Below are positions 7,679-15,603 of a stretch of DNA of 64,000 nt, in pieces (positions within the stretch are counted from its first letter, which is position 1; the number at the start of each line of letters is the position of its first letter). The notes under the pieces are model-generated. The model made no database searches and was not told where the DNA came from. It saw only the letters and a program-made list of their open reading frames with translations. Source of the DNA: Streptomyces polyasparticus (lineage in GTDB: Bacteria > Actinomycetota > Actinomycetes > Streptomycetales > Streptomycetaceae); contig NZ_JACTVJ010000010.1 of NCBI RefSeq assembly GCF_014493765.1, positions 372,001 through 436,000 of the forward strand, given 5' to 3'. A program made the translations under genes and the position numbers.

Positions 7679-8893
7679 ATGATCGACGACGCCCCCGCAG
7701 CACCCCCGGTACGCGAGTGGCCCGCGCAGAACCTCACCGGCATGGACTTCGATCCGGTGCTGGGGGAGCTCATGGACGCCGGGCCCGTGCACCGCATCCG
7801 GCTGCCCCACGGCGAGGGCTGGGCGTGGCTCGTGACGCGGTACGAGGACGTGCGGATGGTCACCAACGACGCGCGGTTCGTCCGCGGGCCCGTGACCGAG
7901 CGTCAGATCACGCGGCTGGCCCCGCACTTCAAGCCCAAGCCGGGATCGCTCGCGTTCGCGGACGGAGCCGACCACCACCGGCTGCGCCGGGTCGTGGCGC
8001 CCGCGTTCACGGCGGCGGGTGTCGAGCGCGTACGGCTGAAGGCGCAGCCGATGCTCGACGGACTGATGGACGCCCTGCTCGACGAAGGCCCGCCCGCCGA
8101 CCTCGTGGCACGGGTGCTCGGGCCCTTTCCCGTCGCGGTGGTGTGCGAGGCCATGGGGGTGCCGCCGGCTGACCGGGCCCAACTCACCGAGTGGACCGAC
8201 CGGATCGTGTTCCCGTCCGCGGATCCCCGTACCACCGGGCAGGTAAAGGAGCAGCTGTACGCCTGGCTCGCCGAGGCCATCCGTGCGCGCCAGGACACCG
8301 GAGGCGAGGACATCCTGTCCCTGCTCGGCGCCGCCGTGGCCCGCGGGGAGCTCACCGCCGAGGAGGCGGCGGGGGTGGCCGGGCCGCTGCAGATCGGCGG
8401 GGAGGCCGTCACGAACAACACCGGCCAGATGCTCTATCTCCTGATGACCCGCCCGGCCTTGCTGGCCCGTCTCGCCGACGACGCGTCGCTGCGCCCGGCG
8501 GCCCTCGACGAACTCCTGCGCTACATCCCGCACCGCAGCGCGGTCGGTCTGGCCCGGATCGCCACCGAGGACCTGGACCTGCGCGGCCACCGCATCAAGG
8601 CCGGCGACCCGGTCTATGTCTCCTACCTGGCCGCGAACCGGGACCCGGATGTCTTCCCCGACCCCGAAGAGATCGACTTCGACCGCAGCCCCAACCCGCA
8701 CATCTCCTTCGGCTTCGGCACCCACTACTGCACCGGCGGCCTCCTGGCCCGCCTCCAGATCGACCTCCTGATGAACACGGTCCTCGACCGCCTGCCCGGG
8801 CTGCACCTGGCGGTCCCGCCGCAGGAGGTCACCTGGCGTCGCAACGCCTTGATCCGCGGACCGGAGACTTTGCCGGTCGCCTGGCAGCATTAG
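7679..8893 (+). CDS. cytochrome P450, CYP158-like
   Basis: 404-residue soluble P450. The heme ligand is Cys351 in FGFGTHYCTGG, and the K-helix ExxR is ELLR at 278-281. The I-helix reads IGGEAVTNN with Ala243 where most P450s have the catalytic Thr; CYP158A2 of S. coelicolor is known for the same substitution. Whole blocks are identical to the rppA-linked P450 at 23795 (RLPHGEGWAWLVTR; PVYVSYLAANRDP versus AVYVSYLAANRDP), so this is a paralogue, perhaps CYP158A1-like. CYP158A enzymes couple flaviolin into dimers and trimers. It stands alone here, 12 nt before the reductase-like gene. Confidence 0.9.
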   Translation: MIDDAPAAPPVREWPAQNLTGMDFDPVLGELMDAGPVHRIRLPHGEGWAWLVTRYEDVRMVTNDARFVRGPVTERQITRLAPHFKPKPGSLAFADGADHHRLRRVVAPAFTAAGVERVRLKAQPMLDGLMDALLDEGPPADLVARVLGPFPVAVVCEAMGVPPADRAQLTEWTDRIVFPSADPRTTGQVKEQLYAWLAEAIRARQDTGGEDILSLLGAAVARGELTAEEAAGVAGPLQIGGEAVTNNTGQMLYLLMTRPALLARLADDASLRPAALDELLRYIPHRSAVGLARIATEDLDLRGHRIKAGDPVYVSYLAANRDPDVFPDPEEIDFDRSPNPHISFGFGTHYCTGGLLARLQIDLLMNTVLDRLPGLHLAVPPQEVTWRRNALIRGPETLPVAWQH

Positions 8894-8905
8894 GGTCCGT
8901 ACGCC

Positions 8906-9385
8906 ATGGAGACCGTCCGCCGTCCCGCGCCGCCGACCGGGCTGCGCCGGGCCCTGTTCCGTGCCCCGATCCGTCTGTACCGCATGGGACTCGGCGCCCT
9001 GGTGCCCGGCCGGCTGCTCCTCCTGAACCACATCGGCCGTGTCTCCGGGCAAGCGCGGCAGGTGGTCGTCGAGGTCGTCGAGCACGAGCGGTCCACCGGT
9101 GCGTACATCGTGTGCTCGGGCTTCGGCCCGCGTGCGCAGTGGTACCGCAATCTGCGCGCCCACCCCGACGTCACCATTCAGGTCGGCGCCCGCCGACTGG
9201 CGGTCCATGCCGAGCCGCTGGACGCGGAGGAGGGCGGCGCGTTCATGGCGGGCTATGCGGCCCGCCATCCGAGGGCCGCACGGAAGCTGGCGAAGTTCAT
9301 GGGCTTCCGTGTGGACGGCTCCCTCGCCGACTACCGGGCGCCGGGGAGGGAGTTGCCGTTCGTACGGCTGCGGCCGCGGTCCTGA
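8906..9385 (+). CDS. nitroreductase family deazaflavin (F420)-type oxidoreductase
   Basis: 159 residues. The core GRLLLLNHIGRVSGQARQVVVEVV, FGPRAQWYRNLRAHPDVTIQVG and ADYRAPGRELPFVRL is typical of the DDN/split-barrel family that uses F420H2 (Mycobacterium Ddn, FGD-linked reductases). The substrate is unknown. It follows the P450 by 12 nt, so cotranscription is likely, though a TAGGGT hexamer near 8892 could also start a separate transcript. An F420 enzyme supports an actinobacterial origin. Confidence 0.85.
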   Translation: METVRRPAPPTGLRRALFRAPIRLYRMGLGALVPGRLLLLNHIGRVSGQARQVVVEVVEHERSTGAYIVCSGFGPRAQWYRNLRAHPDVTIQVGARRLAVHAEPLDAEEGGAFMAGYAARHPRAARKLAKFMGFRVDGSLADYRAPGRELPFVRLRPRS

Positions 9386-9407
9386 CGGTTGGACGCGGCG
9401 CGGCGGG

Positions 9408-10568
9408 TCACGCCGCCCGGTGACGGGCGAGGCTCGGGCGGTGATGGGCCAGGGGCAGATGCGGGTCGTCGGCGCCCTCGACCGGCGCCGGGTCGGCGTG
9501 CACCAGTGCGGCCACCAGCTTCGGTACCGCGTGCAGAAGCGCGTGTTCGGCCCTGACCGCGACGTCATGCGCCTCGCGTACGGACAGGTCGCCGTCCACG
9601 ACGACCGCCACCTCCGCGCGCAGCCTGTGCCCGATCCAGCGCAGCCGCAGCTCGCTCACCGCGCGTACTCCGTCGGCCGCGAGCAGGGCCTGTTCCGCCG
9701 TATCGACCACGGCCGGGTCGACGGCGTCCATGACGCGCCGGAACACCTCGCGAGCCGCGTCCCGCAGCACCATCAGGATCGCTGCGGTGATCGCCAACCC
9801 CACGACGGGGTCGGCGAGTTGCCAGCCGAGCGCCGCGCCTCCCGCGCTCAACAGGACGGCGAGCGAGGTGAATCCGTCGGTGCGGGCGTGCAGGCCGTCG
9901 GCGACGAGGGCGGCCGAGCCGATGTCGCGGCCGACGCGGATGCGGTAGCGGGCCACCCACTCGTTGCCGAGGAAACCGATGACCGCGGCGGCGGCGACCA
10001 CTCCGACGTGATCCATCGCCCGCGGATGGAGGAACCGGTCGATGGCCGCCCACGCGGCGAACGCGGCGGACCCGGCGATGGTGAGCAGGATGACGATGCC
10101 CGCCAGATCCTCGGCGCGCCCGAAGCCGTAGGTGAAGCGCCGGTTGGCGGCGCGGCGCCCGAGGACGAACGCGATCCCGAGCGGCACCGCCGTCAGTGCG
10201 TCCGCCGCGTTGTGCACCGTGTCGCCGAGCAGCGCGACCGAACCGGAGATCACCACGATCACCGCCTGGACCACCGCCGTGATCCCGAGCACGGCCAGCG
10301 ATGTCCACAGCGCCCGCATCCCCCGCGCGGAGGACTCGAGCGCCGAGTCCACCTTGTCCGCGGTCGCGTGCGAGTGCGGCTTCAGCAGGTGGCGGAGCGC
10401 GTGGCGCGAGCGGGCGAGACGGCCCCCCGGGGCGGGCGCGTGGCCGGCTGCGTGACCGTGACCGTGCGGGCCCGTGTCGACGTGATCATGGCCGTGATCG
10501 TGCCCGTGTGAGTGCCCGTGCCCATGGTTGTCGGATGCGTGCGGGTGGCCGTGTGCGTGTGCGCTCAC
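9408..10568 (-). CDS. cation diffusion facilitator (CDF) metal exporter
   Basis: 386 residues from GTG 10568, preceded by GGAAGGGA. Residues 1-45 are a His-rich tail (HAHGHPHASDNHGHGHSHGH and more) that likely buffers Zn, Ni or Co. Six membrane helices follow, with the metal-site motif pattern HNAADALT in TM2 and HARTDGFTS in TM5, then a cytoplasmic ferredoxin-like domain (RLRWIGHRLRAEVAVVVDG). CDF proteins exchange protons for divalent metal at the plasma membrane. The divergent ArsR gene is the expected metal-responsive repressor. Confidence 0.9.
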   Translation of the reverse strand: MSAHAHGHPHASDNHGHGHSHGHDHGHDHVDTGPHGHGHAAGHAPAPGGRLARSRHALRHLLKPHSHATADKVDSALESSARGMRALWTSLAVLGITAVVQAVIVVISGSVALLGDTVHNAADALTAVPLGIAFVLGRRAANRRFTYGFGRAEDLAGIVILLTIAGSAAFAAWAAIDRFLHPRAMDHVGVVAAAAVIGFLGNEWVARYRIRVGRDIGSAALVADGLHARTDGFTSLAVLLSAGGAALGWQLADPVVGLAITAAILMVLRDAAREVFRRVMDAVDPAVVDTAEQALLAADGVRAVSELRLRWIGHRLRAEVAVVVDGDLSVREAHDVAVRAEHALLHAVPKLVAALVHADPAPVEGADDPHLPLAHHRPSLARHRAA

Positions 10569-10613
10569 GTCGGTCCCTTCCGGTTCCTGTGCGCGGCTGC
10601 GGCGAGGTCGAAG

Positions 10614-10642
10614 TGGACACGGGGGTGCCCGCGGACCATTAT
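10614..10642 (+). promoter_or_regulatory. promoter of ArsR gene giving a leaderless mRNA
   Basis: TGGACA (10614-10619) and CATTAT (10637-10642) are 17 nt apart, and CATTAT ends 6 nt before ATG 10649, so the predicted +1 is the start codon. An imperfect inverted repeat (TGTGCG...CGCACG, ~10642-10660) and TGCGCA-TGA-TGCGCA (10675-10689) straddle the start and may be ArsR binding sites. Confidence 0.45.
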
Positions 10643-10648
10643 GTGCGT

Positions 10649-11011
10649 ATGAGCGCACGCATGCACCTGTCATCTGCGCATGATGCGCATCCGCGCACCC
10701 CGGGCGAGGAGCAGTTCGCCCTCGCCGCCGAACTCCTGGCACTCCTCGGCGACCGCACCCGCCTGGCGCTGCTGCACCACCTGGCGCAGGACGGCGAGGC
10801 CGACGTCACCACGCTGACGGAGAGGTGCGGCGCCGCCCGGCCCGCCGTGAGCCAGCACCTGGCGCGGCTGCGGCTTGCCGGTCTTGTCGCCACCCGCAAG
10901 GAGGGCCGCCGCGTTGTCTACACCCTGCGCGACGGTCATCTGCGCCGCGTCGTCGACGAGGCACTGAGCCTGGCCGACCACCGCCTCACCGACCGGCCGA
11001 GCCACGACTGA
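10649..11011 (+). CDS. ArsR family metal-sensing repressor
   Basis: 120 residues. ELLALLGDRTRLALLHHLAQ and the recognition helix AARPAVSQHLARLRLAGLV, then RKEGRRVVYTLRDGHLRRVVDEAL, define ArsR/SmtB. Helix 5 ends in DEALSLADHRL, with the D...H pattern used by alpha-5-type Zn/Ni/Co sensors (SmtB, CzrA, NmtR, KmtR). The N-terminal HLSSAHDAHPR adds possible metal ligands. Divergent from the CDF exporter, which it probably represses until metal binds. Confidence 0.88.
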   Translation: MSARMHLSSAHDAHPRTPGEEQFALAAELLALLGDRTRLALLHHLAQDGEADVTTLTERCGAARPAVSQHLARLRLAGLVATRKEGRRVVYTLRDGHLRRVVDEALSLADHRLTDRPSHD

Positions 11012-11052
11012 GACCTACGGGACGCCTCACGCCTCCCGCTGCATCGTGCGCG

Positions 11053-12183
11053 TCAGGCCGCAGCAGCGTCCTCACGTGTCCGCGCATCGGTGTGCCGACC
11101 GCCGAGGGCCTCGTCGCTCTCCACGAGGAGCAGCAGCGCCTCGTCCCGTGGCGCGTCACCCCTGTGCCGGTGCAGCCGCTCGGTCAACTCGTCGACGAAC
11201 GTGCTCGGTTCACGGCCGTCGAGGGCGAGCACGTGGTCGGCGAGGGGGAAGGGTCTGCCCTGCGGGTCGAGCGCGCCGGTCACTCCGTCGGTGAGCACGA
11301 GCAGCCGGCGGCCGGGTGTCAGCGACACCTTCGTCACGTAGACGGGCACCCCGCCCGCGGCCAGCGAGAACAGTCCGACCGGCGGCACGGCCGACAGGAA
11401 CTCGACCGCGTTCACCGATCCTCCGGACAGCAGGTACGGCGGCTCGTGTCCGCAGGAGACGATGTCCACCTCCTTGCCGTCGTGCGAGACGTTCATCAGC
11501 AGGACCTTGGCGAACGTCTCGGAGTGCCCGGCGAACTCCGCGTCGAGGCGGGCCGCCAGCTCCGCGAGGCCTGCTGCCTCGACCGCGTGCCGCCGCCAGC
11601 CGTGGCGGAGGTCGTCGGCGGCGGCCCGGGTCTCGTCCGACTTGCCCGCGAGGTCGGCCACCAGCAGGCGTACGCCGTAAGGGCTTTGCCGGACATCGTG
11701 GAAGTCCGTCGGCGTCCGGTCGGCGGACGCATCCGGCAGGCGGCGGTATTCGCCCCGCAGGCCGATCGCCTGCCAGGACCCGGGCTCGGCCGGTTTGCGC
11801 TCCCGCTTCCCGGGCTCGGATGTGTCCGCGGAGTCTGCGGCGGGGCGCGCGAGTTGCCAGGAACCGATGCGCCGGACGACGTAGGTGAGAACGACGATGT
11901 CCACCAGGGTGAACAGCACCACGAGGGGCCGGCTGTGCCACTCGGCGATGCCGAGAAGCAGGGCGGTGCAGAGGGCGAGCGTGCCAGGGAGCAGAGGGTA
12001 GAGCCCGCGCCGGGGGAGCAGCAGGCCGAAGGCGGGGATGACGGCCAGGCCGACCATGATGCCGCGGTGTGTCCCGCTGTATCTCACATCGAGTGCCCCG
12101 AGCGTGCAGACCGTGATCGCCACGGCCGCCGCGGTGAGATGGCCTCTGACATCGCCTCCGCCTGTCGGGGGGTGCGGTGCCAC
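11053..12183 (-). CDS. membrane-bound SpoIIE/PP2C-type serine phosphatase
   Basis: About 376 residues. GTG 12183 is preferred since GGGAGG lies 9 nt upstream; GTG 12189 is an alternative. The first ~120 residues hold three or four membrane helices (HLTAAAVAITVCTLGALDV ... RPLVVLFTLVDIVVLTYVV). The remainder is a PP2C-SpoIIE domain: GVRLLVADLAGKSDETRAAADDL, then FAKVLLMNVSHDGKEVDIVSCGHEPPYLL, and RRLLVLTDGVTGALDPQG with the metal-binding Asp. The first GDV/GKG motif is altered (ADLAGKS), as in many Streptomyces members. Such proteins dephosphorylate anti-anti-sigma factors, so a link to a sigma-B-like network is likely. Confidence 0.85.
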   Translation of the reverse strand: MAPHPPTGGGDVRGHLTAAAVAITVCTLGALDVRYSGTHRGIMVGLAVIPAFGLLLPRRGLYPLLPGTLALCTALLLGIAEWHSRPLVVLFTLVDIVVLTYVVRRIGSWQLARPAADSADTSEPGKRERKPAEPGSWQAIGLRGEYRRLPDASADRTPTDFHDVRQSPYGVRLLVADLAGKSDETRAAADDLRHGWRRHAVEAAGLAELAARLDAEFAGHSETFAKVLLMNVSHDGKEVDIVSCGHEPPYLLSGGSVNAVEFLSAVPPVGLFSLAAGGVPVYVTKVSLTPGRRLLVLTDGVTGALDPQGRPFPLADHVLALDGREPSTFVDELTERLHRHRGDAPRDEALLLLVESDEALGGRHTDARTREDAAAA

Positions 12184-12279
12184 TTGCACACACCTCCCTC
12201 GCGTATACGCAGTGCGCGCATCGTATCGAGAACACCATCTGCGGTAAGGGGAGTTGGGACTTCTTGAGGGCGGGTTGAT

Positions 12280-12309
12280 GCAGGCGTCCACCAGCTGGTG
12301 GACGCCTGC
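12280..12309. repeat. perfect 30-bp palindrome in a divergent promoter region
   Basis: Arms GCAGGCGTCCACCAG and CTGGTGGACGCCTGC meet with no unpaired base. It lies 97 nt before the phosphatase start on one side and 63 nt before ATG 12372 on the other. It could be a regulator site or, with GCGTTTCT following on the plus strand, an attenuator or terminator. Confidence 0.75.
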
Positions 12310-12371
12310 TGCGTTTCTCCGGGCCCGGGGTCCGTGCCAGGCCGTGCGTCGGCACGGCTACGATCCCCGCG

Positions 12372-12824
12372 ATGAGCGAACGGCGGTACGAGGTGCGCTG
12401 CGCGGCACGACAGGTGTCCGCGCTGTTCGTGCTGCGGTGCGCCGCGTTGCTCGCGGTGGTGCTGTGGGCGCTGCCTCTGTGCGCGCATCCCGCTCATGCC
12501 CTCCGTGAGGCGGCCGCGGCCGAGTCCGTCTCCATGTCCGTCTCCGTCTCCGGGAGCATGCCGGGCTCCGCGGTCGATCCGAGCACCTCCGTACCGGCTC
12601 TCGGCCATGTCTGCCCGGACCTGGAGCACGGTGGCGGCGACGCCCACTGCCGTGCGTCGGCCGGGGCGCTCGCCACCACCGCCACCCCGGTCCCGTCCGC
12701 AGCGGCCCACGACGCGGTGGCGCTGCCGGCCGGCGAGGCCCTCCTCGTCCATCCCGTACGCGGCTCGCCAGGAGCGGATGCGCCCACTCCCGGTATCCAT
12801 CAGCTGCAGGTCCAGCGGATCTAG
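12372..12824 (+). CDS. hypothetical secreted or membrane protein
   Basis: 150 residues. One hydrophobic segment (VLRCAALLAVVLWALPLCAHPAHA) acts as signal peptide or anchor after a basic N-terminus. The body is low complexity (SVSMSVSVSGSMPGS) and then has HVCPDLEHGGGDAHC, a Cys/His cluster that could bind a metal ion. No Shine-Dalgarno site precedes ATG 12372; TACGAT ends 7 nt before it, suggesting a leaderless transcript. It lies 135 nt before the DUF3105 gene; secreted Cys/His proteins beside DUF3105 recur in Streptomyces and may concern metal handling, but this is inference. Confidence 0.65.
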   Translation: MSERRYEVRCAARQVSALFVLRCAALLAVVLWALPLCAHPAHALREAAAAESVSMSVSVSGSMPGSAVDPSTSVPALGHVCPDLEHGGGDAHCRASAGALATTATPVPSAAAHDAVALPAGEALLVHPVRGSPGADAPTPGIHQLQVQRI

Positions 12825-12959
12825 ACGGCCCTGTACGTGTGCCACGCCCCGGCCGCGTACCGCCGTGCCTCCGATCCGTATTGCTCCTGCTGTCCTCGGC
12901 GGACGGTGGGAGGACACCACCGCCGTGCCCGAAATGCCCGGCGGGGAGAAGGACTTGCC

Positions 12960-13607
12960 ATGGGATCCAGCAACGCCAAGGCGCAGCGCGCCGACCGTCG
13001 CGCCAAGCTCGAGGAACTGCGCCGCGCCCAAGCGGCCCGCGAGCGCCGCAACCGCCTCATCACCGTGACCCTCAGCGGGGTCGTCGTCGCCGTGCTCATC
13101 GGCGGCGGCTGGTACATGGTGACCGCCGCGCAAGAACAGGACAGGGCCGAGGAGCGGGCGGCCGCCCAGCCGGTGAAGGGCGAGAAGACCTTCAAGGACC
13201 TCAGCCGGAACCACGTCACCACTCCGGTCGCCTACAAGATGTCCCCGGCGGTCGGCGGCGACCACGACCAGGCGTGGATGAACTGCAACGGCGACGTCTA
13301 CACGCAGGAGATCGGCGAGGCGAACGCGGTCCACTCCCTGGAGCACGGCGCGGTCTGGATCACCTACAACGACAAGGCCGCACCCAAGGACATCAGCGCC
13401 CTCGAGGGCATGGTCGAGAACACCCCGTACACGCTGATGAGCCCTTACGCCGACCAGGCCTCACCGGTCACTCTGTCCGCCTGGGGCAAGCAGCTGCAGG
13501 TCGATTCGGCCGACGATCCGCGGATACGGACGTTCCTCGACCGGTACGTACAGGGCGAACAGACTCCTGAGCCGGGTGCCGCGTGCACTGGGGGGAAGTC
13601 CGCGTAA
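12960..13607 (+). CDS. DUF3105 membrane-anchored protein
   Basis: 215 residues from ATG 12960 with GGGGAGAAGG upstream. A basic coiled segment (RRAKLEELRRAQAARERRNR) precedes one membrane helix (LITVTLSGVVVAVLIGGGWYMV). The extracytoplasmic domain carries the DUF3105 signature: PAVGGDHDQAWMNCNGDVYT, then NAVHSLEHGAVWITYN and SPYADQASPVTLSAWGKQL. The conserved His and Cys residues suggest metal binding, but no reaction is known. Likely in one unit with the small protein upstream. Confidence 0.9.
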   Translation: MGSSNAKAQRADRRAKLEELRRAQAARERRNRLITVTLSGVVVAVLIGGGWYMVTAAQEQDRAEERAAAQPVKGEKTFKDLSRNHVTTPVAYKMSPAVGGDHDQAWMNCNGDVYTQEIGEANAVHSLEHGAVWITYNDKAAPKDISALEGMVENTPYTLMSPYADQASPVTLSAWGKQLQVDSADDPRIRTFLDRYVQGEQTPEPGAACTGGKSA

Positions 13608-13669
13608 GTGCCGGTGGCCCCGGTCGCGGATGCGGCCGGGGCGCCTCACGCCGCGGGCGGGAAGGCGCC

Positions 13670-14527
13670 CTACAGGCAACCCTCGGGACCGGCCGCCGGC
13701 CACCGCTCCACACCCTCCGACGTGCGCACGTACACCGCGGACGGGTCGGCGGTGCGCCACAACTGCCAGTCGTCCAGACGGTATCCGCTGTCCTTCGCGT
13801 CGGCCGGCAGCACGGTGTCCCCGTCGTACGGGGAGGTGAGCATGGACCCGGGCAGGACGCGGTGCGGATCGCGGATGTACAGGGAGCGCTTCTGGCCCGA
13901 GTCCAGCTGCAGGAAGTGAGCCCGCTGCCAGTCGCAGTGCTCCGCGCCCTTGCTGCTGCTGATGAACGCGAGGGGGACGCGCCGGCCGTCGCGGTCCTGC
14001 CAGATCTCCTCGCCCCGGCCGTCGGTGAAGCTCTCCGGGAGCTCGGCGACATCGCAGTGGGCCGTCGTCTCCGGACCCCAGCCAGGACGCTTCGGCTGGT
14101 CCTTCGCGACGACCACCGCGATCTTCGTGCGGCCCTCCACGTCGTACGAGTACAGGACGCGGCCCTGTGCCTTGCGTTCCACCCGGTATCCCGTCTGCGG
14201 CAGGCCCGGCTGGTCCATCTCGAAGTAGAGGGCGAGCCCTTCCTCGGGGGTGTCGCCGCCGGCGTCGCCCCAGGTCTCGGCCCGGCCGCCCGACCTGACC
14301 TCCCAGTCGCACTCGAGCGCGCGGCCCGCCGAGCCGAGCGCCTCGACCGGCGTGAACGCGTCGTCCTCGTCCTCGTCGGTGACGTCGTCGGGCAGCAGGT
14401 TCAGCGGACCGTCATACGGCGAGGGCGGTGGCGAACCCTCGACGACCAGGTCGTCCGTGCCGGCACCGCACGAGGCGAGTGCCAGCGTCAGAAGCGTCAC
14501 GGCAGCGCACAGCAGACGTCGTCCCAT
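13670..14527 (-). CDS. hypothetical lipoprotein
   Basis: 285 residues with a type II signal peptide: LLCAAVTLLTLALASC places the lipid-modified Cys at residue 20. The mature protein is acidic at first (DDVTDEDEDDAF) and then shows a globular domain with several Cys (ECDWEVRSG, AHCDVAELP, EHCDWQRAHFLQL, EGCL), probably disulfide-bonded outside the membrane. Repeated C-D-W patterns hint at an internal duplication. No family recognised. Start ATG 14527 has a GGGGTGGGGA tract upstream. Confidence 0.75.
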   Translation of the reverse strand: MGRRLLCAAVTLLTLALASCGAGTDDLVVEGSPPPSPYDGPLNLLPDDVTDEDEDDAFTPVEALGSAGRALECDWEVRSGGRAETWGDAGGDTPEEGLALYFEMDQPGLPQTGYRVERKAQGRVLYSYDVEGRTKIAVVVAKDQPKRPGWGPETTAHCDVAELPESFTDGRGEEIWQDRDGRRVPLAFISSSKGAEHCDWQRAHFLQLDSGQKRSLYIRDPHRVLPGSMLTSPYDGDTVLPADAKDSGYRLDDWQLWRTADPSAVYVRTSEGVERWPAAGPEGCL

Positions 14528-14601
14528 TCCCCACCCCGTTGTGATCGGTCGGCCAAGTGTGACCCGGATTCCCGTGATCGGGCTGCCGTGCGCGGCATTG
14601 C

Positions 14602-14615
14602 CTGACTAGAGTCAG
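14602..14615 (+). promoter_or_regulatory. palindromic operator over a -10 hexamer
   Basis: CTGACT-AG-AGTCAG is a 6-2-6 inverted repeat. It contains TAGAGT (14607-14612), a good -10 box exactly 6 nt before ATG 14619, which has no Shine-Dalgarno site. The arrangement suggests leaderless, autorepressed transcription of the MarR-GNAT gene. Confidence 0.55.
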
Positions 14616-14618
14616 AGA

Positions 14619-15506
14619 ATGGATGCAGATTCGATCGCCCAAGTCCGTCGCTTCAACCGCACCGTCGGCGAACGCATCGGTGTGCTGCACGACCACTTCC
14701 TCGGTACGGACCGTCCCGTCGGCGAGGCGCGGCTCCTGTGGGAGGTCGGCGAGGAAGGGCGGGACGTGCGGCGGCTGAGGGACCGGCTCGGGCTGGACTC
14801 CGGATATGTGAGCCGGCTGCTGCGCTCACTGGAACGGGACGGCCTTGTCACCGTGGAGCCGCAGCGCCACGACCGGCGCGTGCGCACCGTGCGGCTCACG
14901 GCGGCCGGGCGCAAGGAGCGGGCTCTGCTCGACGAACGCAGCGACGAGCTCGCCGAGTTGATTCTCACTTCGCTCAACGAGAAGCAGCGCGCCCGGCTCA
15001 CCGCCGCCATGTCCGAGGTCGACCGGCTGCTCACCGCGGGCACGGTGAGCGTGGAGGAGCTCGACCCGCGCCACCCGGACTCCGCGGCCTGCCTGCAGGC
15101 GTACTTCGACGAACTCGGCGACCGCTTCGAGGAGGGCTTCGACGCCTCGCTCAGCCTGGTGCCCGACGCCGGGGAACTCGGGCCCCCACACGGGGTGTTC
15201 GTGGTGGCCCGGCTGCACGGCGAGCCCGTGGGCTGCGGCGGCATTCAGTTCCACGAGGGCGAACCGCCGTACATCAAGCGCATGTGGGTGGCGAAGTCCG
15301 CGCGCGGCCTCGGGCTCGGCCGGCGGCTCCTGGCCGAACTGGAGGACCACGCGGTGCGCTCGGGCGCACGGAGCGTACGCCTGGAGACCAACAGGGAGTT
15401 GACGGAGGCCATCACGCTGTACCGCTCGGCGGGCTACGAGGAGGTCCCGGCCTTCAACGACGAGCACTATGCCCACCATTGGTTCGAGAAACGCCTGCAC
15501 GGCTAG
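14619..15506 (+). CDS. MarR-type HTH fused to GNAT acetyltransferase
   Basis: 295 residues, two domains. Residues ~1-140 are a MarR winged helix: GEARLLWEVGEEGRDVRRLR, recognition helix DSGYVSRLLRSLERDGLV, wing EPQRHDRRVRTVRLTAAG. Residues ~145-295 are GNAT: GVFVVARLHGEPVGCGGI, acetyl-CoA loop VAKSARGLGLGRRLLAELE, and ETNRELTEAITLYRSAGYEEV. MarR-GNAT fusions are known in actinobacteria; the acetyltransferase may sense or modify the same small molecule the regulator responds to. Substrate unknown. Confidence 0.9.
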   Translation: MDADSIAQVRRFNRTVGERIGVLHDHFLGTDRPVGEARLLWEVGEEGRDVRRLRDRLGLDSGYVSRLLRSLERDGLVTVEPQRHDRRVRTVRLTAAGRKERALLDERSDELAELILTSLNEKQRARLTAAMSEVDRLLTAGTVSVEELDPRHPDSAACLQAYFDELGDRFEEGFDASLSLVPDAGELGPPHGVFVVARLHGEPVGCGGIQFHEGEPPYIKRMWVAKSARGLGLGRRLLAELEDHAVRSGARSVRLETNRELTEAITLYRSAGYEEVPAFNDEHYAHHWFEKRLHG

Positions 15507-15573
15507 ATTCTCTCCGCCTCGGCCGTGACGCCTCGGGTGCGGCGGGCTGCGACGCCCGAGGCCCGCGGGGGAA

Positions 15574-15596
15574 TTGTCAGTGGCGGGTGACAGGAT
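15574..15596 (+). promoter_or_regulatory. PafBC/RecA-independent DNA-damage type promoter
   Basis: TTGTCAGTG, 8 nt, then CAGGAT. The actinobacterial RecA-independent damage promoter is TTGTCRGTG-N8-TANNNT, so the match is full except C for the first T of the -10. The hexamer ends 7 nt before ATG 15604, so the mRNA should be leaderless. Confidence 0.6.
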
Positions 15597-15603
15597 CGGC
15601 GGC

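Noticed and set aside
6356-9568. 1070-codon minus-strand frame
   Set aside because: Only its last ~280 codons encode a real protein (SRPBCC); the rest lies opposite the P450 and ArsR genes and reads through without a start signal.
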